A stretch of DNA of 64,000 nucleotides. Source: Caprimulgus europaeus. Lineage: Eukaryota > Chordata > Aves > Caprimulgiformes > Caprimulgidae. The position numbers were made by a program, and so were the translations under genes. The notes under the pieces were generated by a model, which did no database searches, was not told the DNA's origin, and worked only from the letters and a program-made list of their open reading frames with translations. How positions within the stretch are numbered: the stretch's first letter is position 1; each line of letters begins with the position of its first letter. This document shows, one piece after another, positions 1 through 10,050 of this stretch. The stretch covers positions 30,526,515 through 30,590,514 of the forward strand of contig OU015528.1 of the NCBI GenBank assembly GCA_907165065.1. Direction: 5' to 3'.

Positions 1-3000
1 GACTGAAATCCGCACAAATGCCCAAGTGTTTTACTGAACTGAATCCTTAGCTCTAGTGTCTTGTGTAATACTTGGAAGCCCTCCTTTGCTCCCATGGAAA
101 CACTGAAACGTCTCATGTTTAGAAAGTATTATGGTGGCTAGTTAATAATGTTTGCTCCTTCTCTGGAAGAGAATTATTTAGTCTAAATGCATGGCAAATT
201 AGTCTGGTGATTTGATTTCCTTGTTTTTCTGATCTCAGCCAATGATAGAGTGAATCGTTATCAGTGGTTTCCTCTGAGGTGACCAGCACCTGCAGTATAT
301 CAGAGGATGCACTTGTCTGTGACCAGCCCAGTTTGCAGATGCCTACTGCAGAAGTCTGCCTACTTTACAGTGGGCCAGGAGAGAGCATTTGCTCTCCTTT
401 TTTTTTTTTTTTTTTTTTTTCTTTTTTGTTACTTTTGCCACTATTTCACAGTTAGTGTTCTTAGAAAAACATTTGAGCAGTGCATAAGTAAGTTTCTCCT
501 TTTGGTAAGAATGCTACAATGTGAAATGCCTCCTAATCCTTCGGGTTCTTTATCCACTGCTCGTCACCTCCACAGTATCTTCAACCAAAAGCTTTCTAAA
601 ATACTAGGAAGACTGTTGCCTTTCAGCTTGAAGATTTAGGCATCTATTTAGCCTGACTTTATCACCTCTATCCAAAAAGGGGATTGGTATTTAGGCTTCT
701 TCCTTTCTCCTCCCTGAAAGACCTGGGGCTGCCCACATTTCCCACAGGTCATGTCTGTGTGGTGGGGGCCAAGATCCTACAAGTCACAATGTGGAAAGCT
801 TAACTTGAAGAGATCATTGTCCTTTTTTAGACATAGCCTTGTAGCTAGCCATCTCAGCAGAGATACTTACTAGATTTGTAAGGAACTTCATGTAGTTACA
901 GTTCCAGGAGACAAGGGGCTCCTTTTCTAAATATATAAAACATATCTTAAAGGTTTCTCAGCCTTTTTAGGGTGGAATAGCCAACAGTGAACATGGACCT
1001 GCAGTGGCTTCCTCCCGGCACCCACCAGCCTGGCTAGAGAGGAATGGGCCAGGTGAACACAAAGGGAAACAGCAATGGCAGGATGGCTTCTGAGGTAAAC
1101 TAAGGTCCATACGATGTCATTGCCCAAGATATTCATGCCCCCCAGGAGTAATCTTTCCTAGCCCGGTTCTAAGGCTCAGCTGTTGGGTTTTTTTCCTGAG
1201 TTAGACTGGAAAGTCCTTGGTTCAAGGGCCACAGCCTGGAATGATTAATGTCAAATGGGACAACACAGTAGAAATATGTCCTAAAAAGTAATTCAGAAGT
1301 CAAAATGTGTTCCAAAACACAGGGGTTCTTTTTCTTCAGTTCTGGTGAGGCTGTGTTTTTTGACCAATGTCAGAAGTAAAGTTTGTAAATCTGGTTAAGC
1401 AGGTCTCACGAGCCTACCACATTTGAGCAGGAAAAAGAAAATGTTATAGTCCTAAGTATAGGAAATACTGCCATGGAAGGAGGACAGTGATTTCAATAGA
1501 ACTTTGTCCTTTTACAGAGTAGGAGCACAATCAGTTTAACAACAGACAGTCGTTAAAGGGTAGTGCTTATTTCTGCGATCAGAGAGCATTAAATCTTAAT
1601 TCCTGCTTATGCAATTGTTAACAGTGTTAGCACCTTACAGAAACCCATAATGAAGCATAGTGGTTAAAAACTGTTCTTGGGAGTGACTTAATTTGGCATG
1701 AAATGGGAGGGAGGGCACTCTTGCATTTACTTCATCAGGAAAAAAAAAAAAACCTAAGCCAAAGAAGAGGTAGGAAATTTGTAGATGACCTTCCACTGAT
1801 ACTGACAATTTTTTTCTGAAAACCCCTGTTTGCTTGCAGAGCACTGAGGAAGTGCAACATCTCTAATCCTCTCCTCCCACTCACCTTCCTGAAAAGAAAT
1901 ATTGGAAATGGGCAATGGCTGGAAATGTGCAAAAGATTCTTCTAATCTTTTCTGATTAAAAGAAAATCCACCAGTACCCAACAACACCTTGGTCCACCTG
2001 GAACTAGGGAGGCTTGACGGTCTCTTCACCGTACAGCTGGGAAGAGAGCTTTGTGCTCCTGATGCTGCCTCTGAGCCTTGCTTTTCAGAAATGGAGTAAC
2101 CCAACAGGCTGTGTCAGGAATTCAGCTAAAAATGTCCTTATGAAGACCTAAGGCTAATTTGCATGTAAACTGTTACTCCAAGCAAGTTTATACTAAGACA
2201 TGGCAAATTACTGAGCAGTTGTACCAAAACAGCAAGGCAGTATTAATCAGTACTGTATTAATTATTAATACAGTACCAATCCAGGACCTTCTGCAAGACT
2301 AGTCCTGGGAGAGGCAGACCCACACTGGCTGGCTCTAACGAAACTCAGCAGGGACTAGTTGTGATTGTTGTTTGCTTATTTTTTACATACCTGCACAAAC
2401 CATTCTGCATGACTTACACTACCTTTAACAGTTCCCTGCCTTTTTCAAGACTAGTTGGACCTATTCTCATGTGAGGAACTGTTACCTGAACCAGCTGGGA
2501 CTGCTGTTCCTGGACCTTGAAACCTGTTCATTTATATACCTTGTAATTCCTTCACCCAAGCAGCAAATGCTGCATTTTCCAGGAAAGCCTATTCCTAAAG
2601 AGGAACACCAAAAACTACCTTATAGCAATAACTAAAGCTCAAAAATTGTATTTAAGCGCATTAACTCCTTTCTGCCTCCCCAGACTCCCAACATCCTGTA
2701 CAGAGGGGTTTCCTGAACTGAAACTCATGCAGACACTTCTTAGAAGAGGACATTGTATTTATTTAGTCCTTTCTGTAGGTGAGGAACTCAGTTTAGGACA
2801 ACTCTGTAGGAGCTTCCCCTATGCAACAAGTAACTGTATTTCAGCAACAGCTCTACTGTAAGATCTGTGTTCCCTTCCCAAAACTGGTCACCAGTACATG
2901 CCCTGGGACGACATCCAGCTGTGCAGCTCCCTTCCTTCTGCCGTGGTTTCCATACACATGGATTGGAAAGGAGCATGTGTGCACTTTAATAAGGTACTTC

Positions 3001-6000
3001 AATCTGGACAATTTGGACCTGGCCATAAGATCTGCTGCAGACAAAACTTTGCTCTTTGCAAGACTGGGCACACATGGAATTGCATCTTCTTGTAGATCTT
3101 GATCTTGATGAGGCAATACAGTAAAAAGCAACCCTTCTTTTTTTCTGAGCCAACAGAATGTTTAGCTACAAATTTAAAAGTAAATTAATAAAAAAATATT
3201 TTTGGTAGCTTATATTTCTTATTTAGAAGCATAACTTTCTATCTTCTGTATCATCACACGTGCTTCACTTCTGCCACCTAATTGTCTTTAAAGTGCTGCA
3301 ATACTATCAGCATCAGCACAAACGAGTGCAGGCTCATCCATCATGCTTTACATTAGAAGCTAAACATATTGTTTCTCTGAATTAAAACAAAAATATCAAA
3401 ATAACACCCCTAGAACGTGAGTAAGTGCTATGTTACATGTTTTAACATGTAACTAGCAGCATATAGTGGAAAGCCAACTGCACGTTCCTTCTTTGGATGT
3501 GTCCTTCATGCACTATATGTAACAGAAAAACATTTTAGTTTTGTTCACACTTTAAAGCTTTTAATGGAAACAACTCATTAAAATTAATGAAGAAATTTGA
3601 CATTTTGTAAAATATATGGAGTATCACCAAATATGTTTCTGGCCCTGCAAAATTTAGTCAAGCAAAAGAAAGAAAACACTTATCATCAAACAAATATACA
3701 GGTTTATTAGAGCAAGTTTCCATGTTTTAAACATGCAATGGTTTCACAATTTCTTGTTTCCTTCTGTTTTCATTAGTGTGCCCTCATGATAACCCAAAGC
3801 AGCTGTTAAAAAAGAAAGCATATCCACAGATGAACAATTGAAAAATATGGGCTGTATCTTACAATTATGCGAAAAAGCAAAACTTGGGATTTACAGAAAA
3901 TGCCTGGAATCCAAATACTGCTAAACAGTGTTATCAATTCACAGAAACTGTAGAACACTCACAGGGTACATTTATTTGTACAGTCCCCAGGTGTGTAAGC
4001 CTTGATTTTGTAACATATTTGGAAGAAACTGAAAATTGTCATTTTGAGTCTGTCTACTTTTTGATATATATTGGTCATTACCCAGCTTAGTTTCATAATC
4101 AACATTATTCTACATTTGTTTTCTCATCGTCTTCTCTATTTGAATATAAAGTGTAACAGAAAAATAATTCAATTCTGCAAACATGAAAATTCTGTTAGTA
4201 CAGCTAATTGCTTTTTAATATATATCTTATGTACAAAGCAAGTAGTAACACAAACAGAAAACCAGGCAGAGGATAGTGTACTTAACTTGAAACATTTGCA
4301 ATTTCAGTAACTGTGAACTTGCAAAACATACGTGGTACATTTAAGGTGCACAAATACACATACACACAGTGCCACGGCATGCATTTTTTTGGACTAAAAT
4401 ATAGCTTCAGGTTCACAAAACCTTCACCCGTAACTGGTGAGAGCTGCAGTCACATTTGTGTACTAAAGATGGTCAAAAAGACAGTCTATTAAACAGAAGC
4501 CGTTCCACCATGCTGGCCTTAGGGTTCTAGTGGTTTGGACAACAAAACATTAGACCAGATGGTTTTCCTGAAGAGCAGAAAGTGCTAACAAGAGATGTAG
4601 CAGAAGAGCTAAAATCTTCCTCAGTGACAACATTTTTTTTTTTTTTTAGCTATATTCTTCCCTATTCTTTGCCCAGACTAGTGAGTGATATGTCTGGGAA
4701 CTCCCAGAGTAGACATCGGGTCCAATATGGTCCCATCTGGAATCTAGATCTATTAATTTCTTATACCATTATTGTGAGAGGCATGGGGCCAGCACCATCC
4801 TCAGTGAAATCCATGGTTGTGGCCCATTTTTTTTCCTTCCTCAAGCAATTAGAAAAGCAACCATCTTCTTTGTCTAGTTTGGGTGGGAAATAGAAACCTG
4901 CTGCTGAGGTTCCCCCTTGCAAATATAAGCATGCATGTTATGCAGCCTTGCACATGTCCCACTGCTCTAGAGAGCCAACCGAGACTACAACAGAAGCCCT
5001 GCATGGTGCCAGGAGAATGCCTGGATTTCAGGATCCAGAGAGCTCAGGAGCAGACAGGTAGCTGTACTTTTCAAAGAGATCCTCAGGACTTTAAAATCAC
5101 AGCAAAACTTATTCAAGGAGCTTCAAAACCCAGTCTCCAGGTAAAAGACAGACTCTATGGAAAGATGCAACAGGATTATTTACAAGCTGTAGGAACTCCA
5201 TTTGACTTGGCATACATTGCAGAGAAAACAAGCACATCTCGACTGCTTTATAATTAGTACATGGGGTGTGATGACTTTTTATTGCAGTTTACTGTCAATT
5301 TCAAAGCCTATATTGTCATGATCTCACAAAGAAAAAAAACAACCAAACAAACCAGTAACATGGATAATTTTTATATGTTCCCAGAAGACTTGTAAGTTTG
5401 ATTCTCAAATCTGTGTCTTGGAATATAGTGATTCTTCAGTTCTTACCAAATGGCCACATTCTCCTGAATTTATGAGGCTTATTTGCTTGACAACCAAACA
5501 GGGTTTGATCCTACCTGTCTTAGTGAAGAAAACAAAGATGCAATTCTTATCCATAAAGCAAGTGGTTCTGGGAATCATTACAAGTTTTCTTGGTGTACCT
5601 GTTTGTAACAATGCTGAGCTAGTCATAGTTTATACTTATTTATCAATATATTTTTTAAATTAGTTTAAAAAAATCAAGGTAAGCACAACAACACACACAC
5701 AAAAAATACACTGTATAACTGCCGTCAACATAAGAGGAAGAGGAAATGTCACTCACCCTAAAAATGAAACCCCACAACACCTATACAGATATTGACAGCA
5801 CTGAAGGATTTGCCTTCACAAGGGCTGTTACATTTCATTAACTGAGAATTGCAAGACCTTTACAAGATAAAGTAGTATCATCAATTAAATTCCCAATAAC
5901 TCAGCGATTGTCTAACCATGTTCCTCATGTGGACAGTCAGAACTTTCTCCCAACTCTTTTCTTTTTGTGCTTAAGACTAAATTGTCATCTTGCTTATGTC

Positions 6001-6130
6001 ATCTTCTTTCCCTGTGACTTGAGAAGTTTTAGGCATTAACACTAGAGAGTGGAGTTACCCCAACACATGTCAATTCCACTACTTCTACTGCTTTGAACAA
6101 CAAGGAAACAATGCACTTAGTATTTTGGAA
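1..6130. other. Non-coding flank downstream of AVPR1A
   Basis: This stretch is AT-rich. Reading frames are short and show no recognisable protein families. It holds a 23-T run at 398-420, a 27-bp perfect palindrome at 2250-2276, a 22-bp palindrome at 3432-3453 and small A-rich tracts. Part of 2500-6130 could be an extended 3' UTR of the receptor gene, which is untested. I see no intact mobile element here. Confidence 0.6.
398..420. repeat. Poly-T homopolymer
   Basis: A run of 23 T, then C and six more T. It could be the reverse-strand poly-A tail of an old retrocopy, but I recognise no retrocopy body beside it. Confidence 0.9.
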
Positions 6131-6174
6131 ACAAACAAACAAACAAAAAAAATTCTATTTAGAAAAATAATTGC

Positions 6175-6180
6175 TTTATT
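6175..6180 (-). terminator. AVPR1A: AVPR1A poly(A) signal AATAAA
   Basis: AATAAA lies on the minus strand 222 nt after the stop codon. It is followed within about 30-50 nt by a TTTGTTTGTTTGTTTG run (6132-6147), the usual downstream GT-rich element. This supports cleavage near 6155-6160 and a short 3' UTR. Mammalian V1a mRNAs can have longer 3' UTRs, and further minus-strand AATAAA motifs exist, for example near 3713-3718, so a longer alternative transcript is possible. Confidence 0.55.
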
Positions 6181-6401
6181 GTTGTCACACCTTCCTGATC
6201 AGTTGCCCAAGTCCTACAGACCTTTCAGAAAATAATTTACATGCTGCAGAATAGCTTATCAAGCAACGTGGCCTGTCTTATGGTCACCTTAGTCATTCCT
6301 TGTTACCATGACTGGTGCCTTTGACCAGTGTAAAGTGCTATGCTGTAACCTTCCCAAGGGCTTCCCAAGGGCTGCAAGTCCTGCCTGCCCCAGGGCTTGT
6401 C

Positions 6402-6685
6402 TCAGGTTGGAATGGGAATGAAGCTAGTCGATTTGGAGTGGGGCGACTCTCTCCAGGTATTCAGGCTGTGGGTCGGGCTTCTGTTGTTGGTAAAAGAAGT
6501 CTGTCGCCTGCTGTTGCTGTTTGAATCTTCTTTACTCAGTGTCTGCTTTATTTTTTGGCAGCAAGGGAAGCTCTGTATGCAGTCTTGCAGGAGGTGCCCG
6601 CTGAAGAACATGTAGATCCACGGGTTGCAGCAACTGTTCAGACTGGCCAACAGAGCTGTGACAGTAGTCGCAGTGTTTTCAGAAT
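6402..6685 (-). CDS. AVPR1A: Vasotocin/vasopressin V1a receptor, coding exon 2 with stop
   Basis: Exon 2 completes codon 332 (GAT, Asp) and runs to a TGA at 6404-6402, giving a 425-residue receptor. It follows a pyrimidine-rich tract and CCCAG at the acceptor. It encodes TM7, with [15 protein letters not shown] holding the NPxxY-type motif NPWIY at 352-356. Next come helix 8, a Cys pair in SFPCC (C373/C374, a likely palmitoylation site) and a Ser/Thr-rich tail with SRRQTSF and NNRSP, which closely parallels the mammalian V1a tail. The tail length and the ending IPIPT resemble human IPVST. The intron between TM6 and TM7 sits where the family is known to be interrupted. No frameshift or stop is seen, so the gene looks functional. 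Confidence 0.96.
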
Positions 6686-8571
6686 CTGGGGAGGGGGGAA
6701 GAAAGCGGTTTAATAATCAAAAGAACATTTGTACCATGCAGTCAATTGCTTCATTAACTGTTGGCTTTATTTTCTTGAATAATTCTGATTTCTAAAAGTT
6801 GAGCAGCAGCATTTGAAATTAATAACGAGGATATAACCAGAGAAATTCTTATTTATCTAAGGCTGCTATTCAAGACAACGGGAAATTGTCTGAACAGACT
6901 TAACAAAGCTGTGGCAGAAGTTATGTGGCAATACATCCAAAATAATGCTTTAGTCCCATTTCCACTGATGTTTATCCACATGTTGATAAGCTCAGGCTTT
7001 AAATACTGAACAGTTTTTATTCAGACTTTTCTTTTAAAAATTGGTTACCCTGGGAGGCAATGGCAAAATTCCGACTAATTTCCCACTGCTTTTCAATAAT
7101 ACTGAGTTTTGCTGTATGCATTTGCATGCTGAAAAGTGTTTTAGAATGCTCAAGTAACTACTGGCTTGTGAATCAAACCTGGATTTCAGAGGTTGAACAA
7201 AGTTTACTTGAGGAAAAAATGGAAGTTAGCACTATGCCATGAAACAGTTCTGGTCTTCTACCTTCAATAACTAGTTAAATTATCAAATACTCTATATTTA
7301 GTCTAACCTATTATTAGTGACCTTTCTTTGTAAATATTGAATATCCAAAGAAGTGTAATTGCTGTGTTATGCAGTTCTGTAGATTTAAACAAACTCTTCA
7401 AAGAAACCTACCAAATACCCTTCTGGTCAATTAGGTTTGCTTTTCTTTTTAAGTAAAAAAAAAAACCAAACCAACATTAAAAACCTATTTGTCTACTGTA
7501 AGCCTTCATTTTTCTGTGGAGACCTGCATTTTAGGCTTGCCATTAGTCCCATATTAGGGGCAATCAACGCTTTCACTACAGTATGTGAGAATTTTTGGAA
7601 ATTAGAAAAAAATCAAGAAATTATGAATTCCAACATTTTGATTTGCTGCTCTCTCATTATGAGGAAATAAGGTTACTAAGTTGCCTGCCATTCCCTATGT
7701 AATAACTTTTAAACTCGTCAGTTATTTTCAGCCAGATTTAACAGATGGACAGCACCAAAACGCGAAATTGCCACTGTTCCATGGGAACCGGTGGCTGGCT
7801 ACAGCAGCGACTCAGAGGCGGCGGCCCTATCGAGAGGAAAGGTTCAAGGGTGTGCTCAACCCCATCATTAGACAGCAGGGAATGCGCCTGCAAGGCAGTT
7901 ACCAGAAAGAAGGTTTAGTAAGTTCTCTGCTCATATAATTACTCTTGACATATATGTGCGTATGCTTAATAATAACACAAAACGTTTCTAAAGTTTTATT
8001 CATCGGCAGCTTCGAATGGCAGATGACGTTGCTGGTTCAAATCCTCGCAGGGAACATTTCAGTTCCCATCCGCCAGTTTTGCTGGGAATGAGAACGCAGC
8101 GGCTGCTGCTCCTTCCCGGGGTCCGGCTGCCACCACCAGTCGCTCCGCTCCGCTCCGGCCGCTCCCGAACAGGCCGAGCCAAGCGCCGGTGCTCCGCGGG
8201 GCCGCTCCGTCCGGGCGCGCGAGCGTGAGCGGTGCCGGCGGGGCTGCCTTGGCGGAGGAGCGGCAGCCCCGGGGAGCGGCGGTGACCCCGAGGGCTTCTC
8301 ACCGCGCCGCGCAAAGGCGCCTGCGGCGCGGAGGGCGATCGGCCGCTGTTCCGGGGTGAGGGGCTCGTTCAGTGAGACGGTGCGGAGAGGGCGCGCCCCG
8401 GTCCCGCTCTCACCTTCCCCGCCCCGTCGCCCCGCGGCTCGCCTCGGGAGTGCTCACCGCCCCGGGAAAGCCGGCTGCGACCCCAGAGGACCCCAACGCG
8501 TTCCGGTGCGGCCGCAGAAAATGCGGCGGCGTGCCCTCCCCTCCCTCGGCCCCCTCCCCCCCGTCACCTAC
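6686..8571 (-). other. AVPR1A: AVPR1A intron 1 (1,886 bp)
   Basis: This is a GT-AG, phase 1 intron. The donor reads GTAGGT directly after exon 1. The acceptor is CCCAG at 6690-6686, preceded by a C/T-rich run. The first 500 bp or so (8571-8050) are still CpG-island sequence. The remainder is AT-rich, apart from a moderately GC-rich patch at 7730-7900 that I do not recognise. No other exon, RNA gene or repeat is evident inside. Confidence 0.9.
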
Positions 8572-9565
8572 CGACCCAGGGGAAGCGCTGGTCCCAGACG
8601 GACCACATCTGGATGGTGAAGAAGGGCGCCCAGCAGACGACGTAGGCCGAGACGATGACGAAGGTCATCTTGACAGTGCGGATCTTGGCGCGGGAGATGC
8701 TCTTGACGCTGCTGACACAGGGGGCGAGCAGCAGACCCCGCCGCGGGCCGCCACCGCCCACCGCCGCCGCCGCCTCCCCCGGGCGCGTCTTGCCCCTGAC
8801 GTTGCGCCAGATGTGGTAGCAGATGAAGCCGTAGCAGGTGACGAGGATGAGGACGGGGGCGACGAAGATGCCGCCAGTGATCCAGGTGATGTAGGCGCGG
8901 GGCCCCCAAGGCATGATGAAGTGAGCCCAGCAGTCGTAGACCTGCGAGCCGCGCTCCACCTCGCTGAGGGAGAAGATGAAGTACTGCGGGGTGCTGAGCA
9001 GCAGGCTGAGCGCCCAGGCCGCCGCGATCATCCCGTAGGAGCGCTTGGTGGGCTGCTGCAGCGTCTTCAGCGGGTGGCAGACGGCGATGTAGCGGTCAGC
9101 GGTCATGGCCACCAGCATGTACGCCGAGGCGAACATGCCGAAGACCTGCAGGTGCTTGACGACGCGGCAGAGCCCGTCGGGGCCGTGGAAGCGGTGGGTC
9201 ACCTCCCAACAGAGCTGTGGCAGCACCTGGAAGAAGGCCACCACCAGATCGGCCAGGCTGAGGTGGCGGATGAAGAGGTGCATGCGGGACGCCTTGCGGG
9301 GCGTGCGCCGCAGGGCCAGCAGCACGCTGCCGTTACCCACCACCGCCACGGCGAAGGTGACGGCCAGCACGGCGATCTCCAGCTTCGCCAGCTCCTCGTC
9401 CCGCCCGAAGGGGTCCCAGCCGCCCAGGCTGCCGTTGGGCGACCCCGACCACGCCTCGGGGCTGGGGCTGCTGCCGCCGCCGGGCTCCGCCGCCCGCCAC
9501 CGGCTGTCGTTCCCGGGCGCCGGAGGAGCCGCCCGGGAGGAGCCGGCGCCGCCCGCGAGGCGCAT
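8572..9565 (-). CDS. AVPR1A: Vasotocin/vasopressin V1a receptor, coding exon 1
   Basis: Exon 1 encodes residues 1-331 plus the first base of codon 332 of a class A GPCR. Known of the family: V1a receptors bind vasopressin (vasotocin in birds) at the plasma membrane and couple through Gq/11 to phospholipase C. Seen: an N-tail with sequons at N19 (NDS) and N44 (NGS), the [10 protein letters not shown] segment before TM1 (about 62-86), TM2 with HLSLADL (101-107), the conserved Cys pair C133/C212, DRYIAVCHP from 157, the TM3 motif KHLQVFGMF with K137, and TM6 [16 protein letters not shown]55 and E63 match human R46 and E54, so the offset is +9. The start is the first ATG in frame, followed by RL as in the human protein; upstream the frame continues only from a GTG. 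The exon ends GTCG|GTAGGT, a good donor. Oddities are an Ala/Gly tract at about 265-273 and His at position 124. Identity is very secure by remembered similarity to mammalian V1a. Confidence 0.97.
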
Positions 9566-9690
9566 GGAGGGGGCTACGCGGTGGGGCCCGGCACGGCTCG
9601 AACCCCGCACACCTGTTCAGCCGCCGCCGCTGCCTGCCGCCTTTGCCCGCCGCTTCCCCGCTCCAGCGGCGCGAATCGCCGGCCCGGGTG

Positions 9691-9700
9691 CCTTTATCCC
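9691..9700 (-). promoter_or_regulatory. AVPR1A: TATA-like box candidate for AVPR1A
   Basis: On the minus strand the sequence GGGATAAAGG lies about 126 bp upstream of the start codon, inside the CpG island. If used, transcription would start near 9660-9670 and give a 5' UTR of roughly 100 nt. The match is imperfect, and many CpG-island genes use dispersed starts, so this is only a candidate. Confidence 0.3.
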
Positions 9701-10050
9701 CCGCCGCGGGAGGGGAGGCGAGGCGAGGCGAGGGGGAGCTCCCGTGCCAGTGGCTGCCCAGCGCCTGACGCCAACCCCTTCCTTCCCCCGGCCGCCGCCG
9801 CCACCGCCCCGGCCGCGCTCCGCTCCCGCCCGCCCCCGCCGGCGCGGAAGGCTCGTCCCGCCGGGGGATCGGGCCGCTCCGCCCAAAACCGCTGCTCCGG
9901 GAGGGAGCGGGGTTCGCCAGCCCTTTCCTGCCACCGTGGAGGCCGGCAGGCAAGGAACCGACGAGAGGCAGCGGGAAGAGCTGCTCGGGCCGAAACGTTG
10001 CGCCCAGGGAGCTCCTCACGGCCAGTTAAAGCAGCGCATAAAAGTTTAAT

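Larger units (their letters stand above)
8050..10050. promoter_or_regulatory. CpG island over AVPR1A promoter, exon 1 and proximal intron
   Basis: The base composition jumps to strongly GC- and CpG-rich over about 2 kb, in sharp contrast with the AT-rich flanks, and spans the first exon. Several GC-box-like strings (CCCGCCC, CCCCGCC) lie upstream of the start codon around 9780-9842. Inference: this holds the promoter of the minus-strand receptor gene. Edges are estimated by eye. Confidence 0.85.

Noticed and set aside
264..639. Open frames across the poly-T run
   Set aside because: The Phe-rich translation comes from the homopolymer, and there is no other protein-like feature.
8031..8050. 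GGTTCAAATCC, like a tRNA T-loop
   Set aside because: The flanking bases do not pair into a T-stem, and no D-arm, anticodon arm or acceptor stem is present.
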